A stretch of DNA of 51,579 nt from an uncultured Elusimicrobia bacterium (GCA_903917735.1 CAIXBR010000019.1:1-51579), one strand, 5' to 3'; positions 23,404 through 32,190 are shown, numbered from the stretch's first letter. Program-made: numbers and translations. Notes: a model not told the origin generated them from the sequence alone.

Positions 23404-24471
23404 ATGGGAAACAAAACAGCGCCCACTATAAAGAAAGGCGGGAATCCGTTCGGAGCGCACCGCGTTCTGGAACCTAAGGGAGGGCTGCCCCAACCCTCCG
23501 CAAAAGTTGACAACTGCATGGACTACCTGTACGACAATGAGATACTTGTCGACGTGGACACGCTGAACATTGACTCCGCCAGCTTCACCCAGATAAAGGG
23601 TGAGGCCGGCGGGGACCATGAAAAGATCAAGAAAGCCATCCTTGCCATAGTGGCCGAACGCGGGAAGATGCAGAACCCCGTCACCGGATCTGGAGGGATG
23701 TTTATAGGGCGGGTGGCGGAGATAGGCCCGGCGCTGGAGGGGAAAACGGACCTGAAGCCGGGCGACAAGATCGCCAGCCTTGTCTCGCTCTCTCTTACCC
23801 CGCTTAAAATAGAAAGTATTACCGACATAAAGAAAGGAACGGAGCAGGTGAACGTAAAAGCTAAAGCCGTACTTTTTGAAAGCGGCATTTACGCCAAGAT
23901 TCCCGCCGATATGCCTGAGAAGCTGGCCCTGGCGATACTGGACGTAGCGGGCGCCCCCGCGCAGACGGCCAAACTGGTGCGGACCAATCAGGTGGTGGTA
24001 ATAATCGGCGCAGGAGGCAAGTCGGGCCTGCTGTGCGCCTATGAGGCCCGCAAGATCGCCGGCGTGGCGGGAATAGTGGTCGGCCTTGAATATTCCAGGG
24101 AAGCCTGCGAGAAAGTGAAGGAATTCGGTTTTTGCCACGAGGTAATACAGGCCAACGCCACCGACGCGCTGGACTGCTACGACAAACTGATGAAGGCCAC
24201 CGGCGGCAAGCTTGCTGACGTGGTTATAAACTGTGTGAACATCCCCAATACGGAGATGGCTTCGATACTGATGTGCAAACACGAGGGGCTGGTCTATTTC
24301 TTCAGCATGGCCACCTCGTTCACCAAGGCCGCGCTGGGAGCGGAAGGCGCAGGCAAGGACATCACGATGCTGGTGGGCAACGGCTATACACGGCATCACG
24401 CGGATACGACACTCAACATACTGCGGGAATCGCCGGTGATCCGGGCGGCGTACGAGAAAATGTACGCGTAA
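23404..24471 (+). CDS. kdd: L-erythro-3,5-diaminohexanoate dehydrogenase (copy 2)
   Basis: 355 residues, a tandem paralogue of the preceding kdd. The nucleotide-binding loop VVVIIGAGGKSGLLCAYEAR and the block NCVNIPNTEMASILM are conserved. Differences are spread along the whole length, including the N-terminus and the coenzyme-binding domain, so the duplication is not recent. Codon use looks like that of the neighbours. Likely roles are a second isoenzyme with different cofactor or substrate preference, or a partner in a hetero-oligomer; neither can be decided here. GGAG precedes the ATG. Confidence 0.88.
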   Translation: MGNKTAPTIKKGGNPFGAHRVLEPKGGLPQPSAKVDNCMDYLYDNEILVDVDTLNIDSASFTQIKGEAGGDHEKIKKAILAIVAERGKMQNPVTGSGGMFIGRVAEIGPALEGKTDLKPGDKIASLVSLSLTPLKIESITDIKKGTEQVNVKAKAVLFESGIYAKIPADMPEKLALAILDVAGAPAQTAKLVRTNQVVVIIGAGGKSGLLCAYEARKIAGVAGIVVGLEYSREACEKVKEFGFCHEVIQANATDALDCYDKLMKATGGKLADVVINCVNIPNTEMASILMCKHEGLVYFFSMATSFTKAALGAEGAGKDITMLVGNGYTRHHADTTLNILRESPVIRAAYEKMYA

Positions 24472-24528
24472 CAAAGAAGCCGGGGGGGGATCAAGAGCCG
24501 GCAAGTGCGGAAAGAGAAGGAGAACATC

Positions 24529-25797
24529 ATGCGCGAATACAAAAAAGTGGATTACAAAAAGGTCCCGCTTTGGAAGAACGTGCCGGAAAGCGACTGGTCC
24601 GACTACAAATGGCAGTTGAAGAACGTTATCAAAGATATCCCGACGCTGGAAAAAGTGGCGGTACTCAGCGCCCGGGAGAAGAACGACCTTAAAGCCTGCC
24701 TGAAAAAATTTACCATGGCCATCACGCCCTACTACGCCGCGCTGATGGACAAGAATGATAAGACCTGCCCGGTACGCCTACAGGCCATACCGCGGGGCCT
24801 TGAGCTCTGCAACGACCCGTCCGACCTGTCGGACCCCCTGCACGAGGACGTCGATTCCCCGGTGCCCGGCCTCACCCACCGCTACCCCGACCGCGTACTG
24901 CTGCTGGTCACCAACATCTGCTCGATGAACTGCCGCCACTGCACGCGCCGCCGCCTGGTAGGTTTTGAAGATTCGAACATGTCCAGCGCCAACCTTGACC
25001 GCGCCATAGAATACATACGCAAGACCCGCGAAGTGAGGGACGTGCTGATCTCCGGCGGTGACCCGCTGGTGCTCACCGACGAGATGCTGGAAGGAATAAT
25101 AAAGAAACTGCGCGCGATCGACCACGTGGAGATAATCCGGATAGGTACCCGAACCCCGGTGGTGATGCCGATGCGCATCACAGACAAACTGGTAGGTATG
25201 CTGAAGAAGTATCACCCGATCTACGTCAATACGCATTTCAACCATCCTAAGGAAATGACGGCAGAGGCCCTGGAGGCCTGCCGGAAGCTCGCGGACGCGG
25301 GCATCCCCGTAGGCAACCAGAGCGTGCTGCTGAAAGGCATCAACGACTGCCCCCAGACCATGAAGCGCCTGGTGCACGAACTGCTGATGGCCCGCGTTAA
25401 GCCGTACTACATCTACCAGTGCGATCTCTCCGTAGGCATCAGCCACTTCCGCACCACGGTCTCGAAAGGAATAGAAATAATCGAGAACCTGCGCGGCCAC
25501 ACCACCGGCATGGCTGTCCCCACCTTCGTGGTGGACGCCCCGGGCGGCGGCGGCAAGACACCGGTGATGCCCAACTACCTGATCTCCATGTCGGACAAGC
25601 GGGTGGTGCTGCGCAACTACGAGGGCGTGATAACGACCTACACCGAACCTACGGGCTACGTGTCCTCCTGCGACAACTGTGAGTACTGCGCGGACGACGC
25701 CTACAAGCCCATAGACGGCGTGGCCAAGCTCCTGAACGGCGAGAAACTTACCCTCGAGCCCGCCAACCTGATGCGCACCAGACGGCACAGGAAATAG
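24529..25797 (+). CDS. kamA: Lysine 2,3-aminomutase
   Basis: 422 residues. Radical SAM/PLP enzyme turning L-lysine into L-beta-lysine, the entry step. The [4Fe-4S] ligands are Cys131, Cys135 and Cys138 (CSMNCRHC), followed by TRRR. The PLP lysine is Lys343 in the glycine-rich PGGGGKTP loop. YIYQCD and the C-terminal zinc-type Cys (CDNCEYC) are also typical. The ATG at 24529 is chosen because AAGGAG lies 7 bp ahead; an in-frame GTG at 24505 would include that site in the protein. Full length for the family. Confidence 0.96.
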   Translation: MREYKKVDYKKVPLWKNVPESDWSDYKWQLKNVIKDIPTLEKVAVLSAREKNDLKACLKKFTMAITPYYAALMDKNDKTCPVRLQAIPRGLELCNDPSDLSDPLHEDVDSPVPGLTHRYPDRVLLLVTNICSMNCRHCTRRRLVGFEDSNMSSANLDRAIEYIRKTREVRDVLISGGDPLVLTDEMLEGIIKKLRAIDHVEIIRIGTRTPVVMPMRITDKLVGMLKKYHPIYVNTHFNHPKEMTAEALEACRKLADAGIPVGNQSVLLKGINDCPQTMKRLVHELLMARVKPYYIYQCDLSVGISHFRTTVSKGIEIIENLRGHTTGMAVPTFVVDAPGGGGKTPVMPNYLISMSDKRVVLRNYEGVITTYTEPTGYVSSCDNCEYCADDAYKPIDGVAKLLNGEKLTLEPANLMRTRRHRK

Positions 25798-25805
25798 TCC
25801 GGCCT

Positions 25806-26669
25806 ATGGACTTTATCAAGGGGCTTAAGGACAGGACCGTGTTCATCGTCGGCTCTAAGAAGAACGCCGGCAAGACCACCTTTCTCAACTATGCCCTCAG
25901 CCGCCTGCGCGGCGCAGCCTCGCTGGGTGCGCTCAGCGTGGGCGTGGACGGCGAGCCCCAGGACCAGGTCTTCGGCAACCCCAAGCCGCAGGTAAGGACG
26001 GAGCGGGGTGACATACTGCTCTGCGCGGAAACAGCGCTGAAGAACGCGGACCTGCATTACGAGATACTAAACATCTACCCTTTCCGCACGGCCATAGGCA
26101 GGCCGGTGCTGCTGCGGGCGCTGCGCGCCGGCCGCGCTGAGATCTCGGGCCCCGAGAACAACTCGCAGCTGGAAGAAATACTCTCGGATATGCGCCGGCA
26201 CGGCGCCGGGACGGTATTTATAGACGGAGCGATGGACCGCATTACGCAGGTAGCGGCAGGGACAAAGGCCGCGTTCGTCTACGTAGCCCGCGTGGAGCCG
26301 GAGAACCTGGACTCCACTGCGGCCGCGATGAAGCTGATCTGGGCCGCCTCGGGCGCCCCGCTTTGGCGGGAAGGGGAAAAATGCCCCGCCCCGCTGATCC
26401 GGCTGGAAGGCGCGCTGACCCCGGGCAAAATCCCGCCTAAGGACTTAAAAGGCGGCACTCTGCTGATAGAGGACCTCACGAAGATCTTCCTCACCTGGGC
26501 CCAGTGGGGCGAACTTAAAGGCCGGTTTGAACTGCGTTTCGCGGCCAAGCCGGACCTGGCCGCGTTCATAGTGAACCTGTACAATGTCACGCGGGCCGAC
26601 TTCGAAAAGAAACTGGCCTCGGCCCCGCTGGCGGACAGAATAATTTATAACCCTTACGAGCTGAGATAG
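25806..26669 (+). CDS. kamB: P-loop protein of the lysine aminomutase cluster (KamB)
   Basis: 287 residues. A P loop, GSKKNAGKTTF, lies at about residues 16-26. A later FIDGAMDR segment near 140 may be a Walker-B-like strand. No other domain is recognised. In lysine clusters of other fermenters a small P-loop protein and a MutS-like protein sit between kamA and kamD and are named KamB and KamC. As I recall they are thought to serve lysine 5,6-aminomutase as an ATP-dependent reactivase. Position and pairing fit: 8 bp after kamA and 1 bp before kamC. The functional role is from that context only. Confidence 0.75.
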   Translation: MDFIKGLKDRTVFIVGSKKNAGKTTFLNYALSRLRGAASLGALSVGVDGEPQDQVFGNPKPQVRTERGDILLCAETALKNADLHYEILNIYPFRTAIGRPVLLRALRAGRAEISGPENNSQLEEILSDMRRHGAGTVFIDGAMDRITQVAAGTKAAFVYVARVEPENLDSTAAAMKLIWAASGAPLWREGEKCPAPLIRLEGALTPGKIPPKDLKGGTLLIEDLTKIFLTWAQWGELKGRFELRFAAKPDLAAFIVNLYNVTRADFEKKLASAPLADRIIYNPYELR

Positions 26670-26670
26670 C

Positions 26671-28263
26671 ATGGAAAAAACCCGGGCTTTCGCCGAATTC
26701 GAAACATTTTACGGCCTGTTCAGGCCGCTGACCGCCTACGGCCGGATGTACCGGGAGAGCCGCCGTTTTTTAACCGACGCGGCGGAACTTAAGGCGGAGT
26801 ACGACCTGACGTCCGCCATGACCGTCTTTCTTTCCGGGCAGCAGCACAAAGCAGACAAGTTGCGGTTCCACCTGGGCAATATCCCCGCCGTGGAACTTCA
26901 AACCGAAGCGCTGAACAGCACGGCCGGCCTTTTCCTGGCCCGCAAGTTCCTGGCCAACACCTCCGGGATATTCAAACTGCTTCCGGCCGCCATGCGCGCC
27001 AAGTTCGGTGCCCGCTGGACTTCGGACGAACTGCTGGCCCTGCTGAACAAGGGCGGCAGCGGCGAGGCTTTCCACATAGCGGACGCCTATAGCGCCGAGC
27101 TGGCGGCGGAGCGGGCCGCCATAGCGGGCCGCGACAGGGAGCTGAAAGCCCTGCGGGAGAAAAAGCTAAAAGCCCTGAAGGAGCTCTGGGGCCTCGATTT
27201 TACGGACCGGGATTTCCTGGTCATAGACGAGAAAACTGCCGCCAGGATAAACGGCGCCCCCGAACTGTTCCTTGAACCTTTTGACGGGACCCATGTAACG
27301 GTGAAGCCGGTCTACGGGGCCGACTATATGGAGGCTGCGGCCGAGCGCGACCGCAGGCGCGGCGCCGAGCAGGAGCTGGAGGCCGCCGCCGTGAAGAAGC
27401 TGGCCGCCGACGTGGCCGCGGAAAGGAAGAACATTGAGGCCTATGCGGCAGCCGTGGAAAAGATAGACATAGCGGCCGAGCGCGCCCGCCTGGCCGCCGA
27501 GCTTAAGCTGGTCCGGCCTGTCATACACAAATATCCATCGCCGATACGGCTGGCGAAAGCCCGCTTCCTGCCCCTGGAGAGCCGGCTGGCCGCCGCCGGT
27601 CTTAAATACACGCCGCTTTCAGCCGTTTTCACCCGGCGCGTTAATATCCTCCACGGGTCCAACATGGGCGGCAAGACCGTGGCGCTCAAGACCCTGGCCT
27701 TCATGCAGCTGGCCGCCCAGAGCGGATTTTTTACCCCCGCGGCCTCGTTCGAAACCTGCCTTTTCGACGGGTTGGCCTTCATAGGCGGCGCGGAGATGGA
27801 AACTGCGGGAGGACTCAGCAGCTTCGGCCTGGAAATGAACGATTTTGCCGCCGCCCACGAGCGGCTGAAGAGCAGCAACACCCTGCTGCTGATGGACGAA
27901 TTCGCCCGCACCACCAACTCCGAAGAGGCGGTGGCGCTGCTGAGCGCGATACTGGAGGACCTGGGAACCCGGAACGGGGCCTTCGCCTTCCTGGCCACGC
28001 ACTTTTCCGGGCTGCGCGCGGGCAAAGGCACAGCCAGTTTCAAGATGCGCGGCTTCGACACCGCCGCCTTCAACGAATACTTCTCGGGGAAACCGGCCTG
28101 TTCCCTGGATGAGAAACTGAAGATGATAAACCGCTTCATGCGCTACGAGCTGCTGGAAGGAGCGGTCGGTGGAGAGGCCCGCGACGCGATAAAGATAGCC
28201 GGAATACTCGGCGTAGCCAGGGGCATTATAAAGAAAGCTCAGGAATTTATGGAGGAAAAATGA
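26671..28263 (+). CDS. kamC: MutS-like ATPase of the lysine aminomutase cluster (KamC)
   Basis: 530 residues. The C-terminal half is a MutS-type ATPase domain: Walker A GSNMGGKTVALKT near 330, then Walker B LLLMDEFARTTNSEE near 406 and the His switch LATHFSG near 445. The N-terminal half has the helical clamp/lever pattern but lacks the mismatch-recognition domain, so it is not a repair MutS. It sits directly between kamB and kamD, overlapping kamD by 4 bp (ATGA). It is most likely a partner of KamB in restoring adenosylcobalamin or PLP function of KamDE. The shape is clear; the job is inferred. Confidence 0.83.
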   Translation: MEKTRAFAEFETFYGLFRPLTAYGRMYRESRRFLTDAAELKAEYDLTSAMTVFLSGQQHKADKLRFHLGNIPAVELQTEALNSTAGLFLARKFLANTSGIFKLLPAAMRAKFGARWTSDELLALLNKGGSGEAFHIADAYSAELAAERAAIAGRDRELKALREKKLKALKELWGLDFTDRDFLVIDEKTAARINGAPELFLEPFDGTHVTVKPVYGADYMEAAAERDRRRGAEQELEAAAVKKLAADVAAERKNIEAYAAAVEKIDIAAERARLAAELKLVRPVIHKYPSPIRLAKARFLPLESRLAAAGLKYTPLSAVFTRRVNILHGSNMGGKTVALKTLAFMQLAAQSGFFTPAASFETCLFDGLAFIGGAEMETAGGLSSFGLEMNDFAAAHERLKSSNTLLLMDEFARTTNSEEAVALLSAILEDLGTRNGAFAFLATHFSGLRAGKGTASFKMRGFDTAAFNEYFSGKPACSLDEKLKMINRFMRYELLEGAVGGEARDAIKIAGILGVARGIIKKAQEFMEEK

Positions 28264-29828
28264 CACCGGTAAAAAGCAAACTAGGACTTTCCAGGCCAAA
28301 AATAGCCGAGGCGCGGAAACTGGCGGGGGAGATAGTGGCTCCCGTCCAGGCTTTCATAGACAAGCATACCACCGTGACCATAGAGCGCGCCACGCTGCGC
28401 CTGCTGGGCGCGGACGGAGCTAATTCCGACGGCGTGCCGGTACCCAACCTTATAGCCGCGCAGTGCGGTGACAAGCTGGCCGGCGGCGCGGCCTCCTTCT
28501 ACCTAAACGCGCTGGTGAAACTGAACAAGACCCCGGCCGAACTGAACAAGGAAATAGAAAAGGGGCTGAACATCTCCGAAATAGAGTTTACGGAGAATAA
28601 GCGCGTCCAGAAAAAAGCCGACGAGATAATAAAAGGCCTGGACGCCCGCATCGCGGGGAACGTCGCCCACCGCAATTCCAAGCTGAAACAATATAAGGAA
28701 AAGGTAAAGTCCCCGCTGATCTATGTAATCGTAGCGACCGGGAACATCTACGAGGACGTCAAGCAGGCGAAAGCCGCGGCGCTCCAGGGAGCGGACATTA
28801 TCGCCGTGATACGCACCACCGCCCAGAGTCTGCTGGACTATGTGCCTTACGGCGCCACAACTGAAGGCTTCGGCGGCACCTACGCCACACAGGAGAACTT
28901 CCGCATCATGCGGGCCGCGCTCGACGAGGTGGTAGATAAGGAAGGGCGCTACATCCGCCTGGTGAACTACTGCTCCGGGCTCTGCATGCCCGAGATCGCC
29001 GCGATGGGCGCCCTGGAGCGCCTGGACATGATGCTGAACGACTCGATGTACGGCATCCTGTTCCGCGACATCAACATGTACCGCACCTTCACCGACCAGT
29101 TCTTCAGCCGCATGATCAACACCGCGGCGGACATCATCATCAATACCGGCGAGGACAATTACCTTACGACGTCGGACGCAGTGGAGAAGGCGCACACCGT
29201 GCTGGCCTCCCAGATGATAAATGAAGGTTTCGCTTTCAACGCCGGCATGCCGGCCAGGCTGATGGGCCTGGGGCACGCCTTCGAGATCAACCCCGAGGTT
29301 AAGAACGGCTTCCTGTACGAGTACGCGCAGGCGCTGATGGCCCGGGAGATCTTCCCGGAGCACCCGCTTAAGTACATGCCTCCGACGAAGTTCATGACCG
29401 GGGATATCTTCAAGGGTTTAGCCATGAACACGCTGTTCAACTTCGTCAGCAAGGCTACCGACCAGGGCATACATCTGCTGGGCATGCTGACCGAGGCCAT
29501 CCACACGCCTTACCTGCAGGACCGGCACCTGGCCATAGAGAACGCGCTGTACGTGCACAACACGATGGCGGACTTCATGGGCGAGGTGGAGTTCAAGAAG
29601 GACGGCATCATGGCCCGCCGCGCCCGCCAGGTGGTGGACGAGACCATTGAGATGCTTTCCGATGTGAAGCGCCGCGGCCTCTTCACCGCCATCGAAACCG
29701 GCATGTTCGCAGAGATCAAGCGCCCGCGCGACGGCGGCAAGGGTTTCGACGGCGTATACGAAAAGGCCCCGGGCTACTACAACCCGGTAGAGAACTACCT
29801 GAAGAAAAAACTCAAGGTGGGAAAATAG
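28260..29828 (+). CDS. kamD: D-lysine/beta-lysine 5,6-aminomutase, alpha subunit
   Basis: 522 residues, usual length. TIM-barrel subunit that binds substrate, adenosylcobalamin and PLP together with KamE. Family segments include TTVTIERATLRLLG near 36, RTTAQSLLDYVPYGATTEG near 188 and NYCSGLCMPEIAAMG near 240. The enzyme moves the terminal amino group from C6 to C5, giving 3,5-diaminohexanoate from beta-lysine. ATGA overlap with kamC, and 9 bp from kamE, so the whole block is tightly coupled. Confidence 0.95.
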   Translation: MTPVKSKLGLSRPKIAEARKLAGEIVAPVQAFIDKHTTVTIERATLRLLGADGANSDGVPVPNLIAAQCGDKLAGGAASFYLNALVKLNKTPAELNKEIEKGLNISEIEFTENKRVQKKADEIIKGLDARIAGNVAHRNSKLKQYKEKVKSPLIYVIVATGNIYEDVKQAKAAALQGADIIAVIRTTAQSLLDYVPYGATTEGFGGTYATQENFRIMRAALDEVVDKEGRYIRLVNYCSGLCMPEIAAMGALERLDMMLNDSMYGILFRDINMYRTFTDQFFSRMINTAADIIINTGEDNYLTTSDAVEKAHTVLASQMINEGFAFNAGMPARLMGLGHAFEINPEVKNGFLYEYAQALMAREIFPEHPLKYMPPTKFMTGDIFKGLAMNTLFNFVSKATDQGIHLLGMLTEAIHTPYLQDRHLAIENALYVHNTMADFMGEVEFKKDGIMARRARQVVDETIEMLSDVKRRGLFTAIETGMFAEIKRPRDGGKGFDGVYEKAPGYYNPVENYLKKKLKVGK

Positions 29829-29837
29829 GAGCCTAAT

Positions 29838-30575
29838 ATGTTCATAAAACCTTACGGGGACACATCCGACGACGGGGCGGTACAGCTTTCCTTCACCCTG
29901 CCTGTAAAGAACTGCGGCCGCGCCAAAGAGGCCGCCAGGCTATACGTGCAGAAGCTGGGTTTTAAAAAGGTGGATGTAGTACACGCTACGCCGCTTTCCG
30001 AGGAATTCACCTTCTTCGTGGCCTACGGCAAGACCGAGGTTGGGATCGACTACGACAAGGTCGAGTACGCTGAGGCCGTGGACAAGTATATGTCCATGGA
30101 CGAGGTGAACGAGTTCATAAAGGTTCACTTCAAGCGCAAGCTGGTGATAGTAGGCGCCTGCTCCGGCACCGACGCGCACACCGTGGGCATCGACGCCATC
30201 ATGAACATGAAGGGCTACAACCACCATTTCGGCCTGGAGCGCTACCCGATGCTGGAGACCTATAATATGGGTTCCCAGATCCCCAATGAGAAGTTGCTTT
30301 CCTTCGCAAATAAAGTCAAAGCCGATGCCGTGCTGGTGTCGCAGATAGTGACGCAGAAGGACGTGCACATAAAGAACCTGACCGAGCTGATAGAGCTGGC
30401 CGAAGCCGAGAAGGTGCGCGGCAAGCTGCTGCTGGTGGTGGGGGGGCCGCGCGTGAACAACAAGCTGGCCAAAGAGCTGGGCTACGACGCCGGCTTCGGC
30501 ACCGGCACCTATGCCGAACACGTCGCCACCTTCGTGGCGAAGAAGCTTTACGAGAGGATGACCAACAGGAAGTAG
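29838..30575 (+). CDS. kamE: D-lysine/beta-lysine 5,6-aminomutase, beta subunit (B12-binding)
   Basis: 245 residues. An N-terminal dimerisation region is followed by a Rossmann B12-binding domain. The base-off/His-on motif DxHxxG is DAHTVG, with His114 as the lower cobalt ligand. The lysine that forms a Schiff base with PLP is probably Lys152 in PNEKLLSF. GG and GTGTYAEHVATF at the end close the B12 pocket. Normal length. It is followed immediately by the structured region 30576-30855, before the aminotransferase gene. Confidence 0.95.
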   Translation: MFIKPYGDTSDDGAVQLSFTLPVKNCGRAKEAARLYVQKLGFKKVDVVHATPLSEEFTFFVAYGKTEVGIDYDKVEYAEAVDKYMSMDEVNEFIKVHFKRKLVIVGACSGTDAHTVGIDAIMNMKGYNHHFGLERYPMLETYNMGSQIPNEKLLSFANKVKADAVLVSQIVTQKDVHIKNLTELIELAEAEKVRGKLLLVVGGPRVNNKLAKELGYDAGFGTGTYAEHVATFVAKKLYERMTNRK

Positions 30576-30714
30576 CCGCCGGCAGCCCGGGGTGTGGACC
30601 CGGCGGGCACGCGTCGCGCACACCGTGCGCGCGCTCATACTCTCGGCCGCCGCGCTTACGCAAGCGGCGGCCTCCGAGAAGTCCCGCCGAACCCACACCC
30701 CGGTCAACCGGCGG
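30576..30714 (+). ncRNA. Candidate structured RNA element A, downstream of kamE
   Basis: Begins at the base after the kamE stop. Nested helices: CCGCCGG (30576-30582) with CCGGCGG (30708-30714); CCGGGGTGTGG (30587-30597) with CCACACCCCGG (30693-30703); CGGCGGG (30601-30607) with CCCGCCG (30683-30689). Inside are two hairpins: CGCGCAC / GTGCGCG (30615-30631) and GGCCGCCGC / GCGGCGGCC (30645-30672). All stems are Watson-Crick perfect. The only open frames are low-complexity. It could be an RNA element acting in the mRNA or an inserted palindromic repeat. Family unknown. Confidence 0.55.
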
Positions 30715-30715
30715 G

Positions 30716-30855
30716 TTTCGGAGTCGTCCAAGGGGACCGGGTTAGCAAAACCTTCCGGAGGCCGAGGCTTACGAAGCGCCGAGGCCGGAGGGTGAGTGAG
30801 GCCACGGTGTGGCCGAACGCGTTTTGCGTTCCGGTCCCCTTGGACGACTCCGGAG
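30716..30855 (+). ncRNA. Candidate structured RNA element B, closed by a perfect 22-bp stem, upstream of kat
   Basis: A perfect 22-bp inverted repeat, 30719-30740 with 30831-30852, closes the element, and G-U pairs extend it to about 30716/30855. Inside: GCAAAAC (30745-30751) with GTTTTGC (30821-30827); CCTTCCGG (30751-30758) with CCGGAGGG (30785-30792); a GCTT/AAGC hairpin (30767-30777); and GGCCAC / GTGGCC (30800-30814). It ends 32 bp before the AAGGAG of the aminotransferase gene, so it could be a leader element. It shares the apical sequence GCTTACG(C)AAGCG with element A. A small palindromic mobile element is the alternative. Confidence 0.55.
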
Positions 30856-30898
30856 GCGTGTCGGATTTTTGGGATTTGGTAAGAATAAGGAGAGCAAA

Positions 30899-32143
30899 AT
30901 GGCTGAACATCTTAAACTCGACAACTCAGAGCGGCTTTATAAGGAAGCGCAGGAACTGATACCCGGCGGCATGATGGGCATACGCCGGCCCTACAACTTC
31001 GTGGTCGGCGAATACCCCATATTTTTCGACTCCGCCAAAGGCGGGCACGTCACTGATGTGGACGGCAACGAGTATATAGACATGCTCTGCGCCTACGGCC
31101 CCATCATCATAGGGCACCGGGAGCGCGAAATAGACAACGCGGTCATCTCCCAAATAAAGAACAAGGGCTTCTGCATGTCCATCGTCCAGGAGATACAGAA
31201 CACGCTGGCCAAGAAGGTCATCTCGCTGGTGCCCTCCGCCGAGAAAGTGGTTTTCGCCAAGACCGGCTCCGACGCCACCACCCTGGCCACCCGCATAGCC
31301 CGCTCCTTCACCGGCAAAAGCAAGATCATCCGCTGCGGCTACCACGGCTGGCACGACTGGTGCGTGGAGAACAAGGGCGGCGTGCTGCCCAAGGCCTACG
31401 AGGACACTCTGGAATTCGAATATAACGACCTGCAGGGCCTAGAAGACCTGATGAAGAAGCACGCCTCCGACATCGCCGGCATAATCATCACCCCGCTGGG
31501 GCACCCCAACGCGCACGAAGTAGAGATGCCCATGCCCGGCTTTCTGGAAGGCGTGAAAAAGCTGGCCGAGCAGCACGGCTCGGTGCTGATCTTCGACGAG
31601 ATCCGCACCGGCTTCCGCGTCAGCCTGGGAGGCGCGCAGAAATTGTTCGGTGTGACGCCGCACATGTCCGTGTTCGGCAAGGCCATGGCCAACGGCTACG
31701 AGATCAGCATGGTGGCGGGCCGCAGGGACATCATGGACGTGCTGATCAGCAAGGCCTTCGTCAGCTCCACGTACTTCAATAACACCCTGGCGATGGTGGC
31801 CTCGCTCAAGACGATAGAGATGCTGGAACGGGACAATATCCTGGACGTGATAGCCAAGCGCGGCCATGCCTTCTGTAAGAAAGTGCGCAAATACGTCAAG
31901 GCCAGCGGCGTGCCTTGCACCTTCACCGGCGAGCCGTGGATGCCGTACATCACCTTCGACAAGGACGACACCGGCGCCTACAAGAAGACGCGCGTGAACT
32001 TCTACACCCAGCTGATCCGCCGCAAAGTATTCCTGCAGCCCTATCACCACGGCTACGTGGCCTACAGGCATTCCGCGAAGGACCTGAACCACGCCGCCGA
32101 CATGATAGCCGAATCCCTAGAGGAGGCGAAGAAACTCGCCTGA
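30899..32143 (+). CDS. kat: Class III aminotransferase, probable 3-aminobutyryl-CoA aminotransferase
   Basis: 414 residues, similar to glutamate-1-semialdehyde aminomutase by sequence. The PLP lysine is Lys261 in VFGKAMANGYE; LIFDEIRTGFR near 224 holds the PLP-ring Asp; FAKTGSDATTLATRIAR binds the phosphate. Heme genes are not nearby, while the gene ends the lysine operon. In Cloacimonas-type lysine fermentation a protein annotated this way was shown to be an acyl-CoA beta-transaminase converting 3-aminobutyryl-CoA to acetoacetyl-CoA. No kal (ammonia lyase) gene is present in the window, which supports the same role here. The ATG at 30899 has AAGGAG 6 bp upstream; earlier in-frame starts lie inside element B. 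Confidence 0.82.
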   Translation: MAEHLKLDNSERLYKEAQELIPGGMMGIRRPYNFVVGEYPIFFDSAKGGHVTDVDGNEYIDMLCAYGPIIIGHREREIDNAVISQIKNKGFCMSIVQEIQNTLAKKVISLVPSAEKVVFAKTGSDATTLATRIARSFTGKSKIIRCGYHGWHDWCVENKGGVLPKAYEDTLEFEYNDLQGLEDLMKKHASDIAGIIITPLGHPNAHEVEMPMPGFLEGVKKLAEQHGSVLIFDEIRTGFRVSLGGAQKLFGVTPHMSVFGKAMANGYEISMVAGRRDIMDVLISKAFVSSTYFNNTLAMVASLKTIEMLERDNILDVIAKRGHAFCKKVRKYVKASGVPCTFTGEPWMPYITFDKDDTGAYKKTRVNFYTQLIRRKVFLQPYHHGYVAYRHSAKDLNHAADMIAESLEEAKKLA

Positions 32144-32190
32144 GGCGCGCAGGGGCTGGCGGGCCAGCACCCGCCGGCCATATACGGAAA

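Noticed and set aside
22173..24504. Minus-strand open frames opposite the two kdd genes
   Set aside because: The two frames mirror each other only because the kdd genes are paralogues.
30592..30959. Open frames across the two structured elements
   Set aside because: They are arginine/proline-rich, lack ribosome sites and overlap the palindromes; the kat start at 30899 is far better supported.
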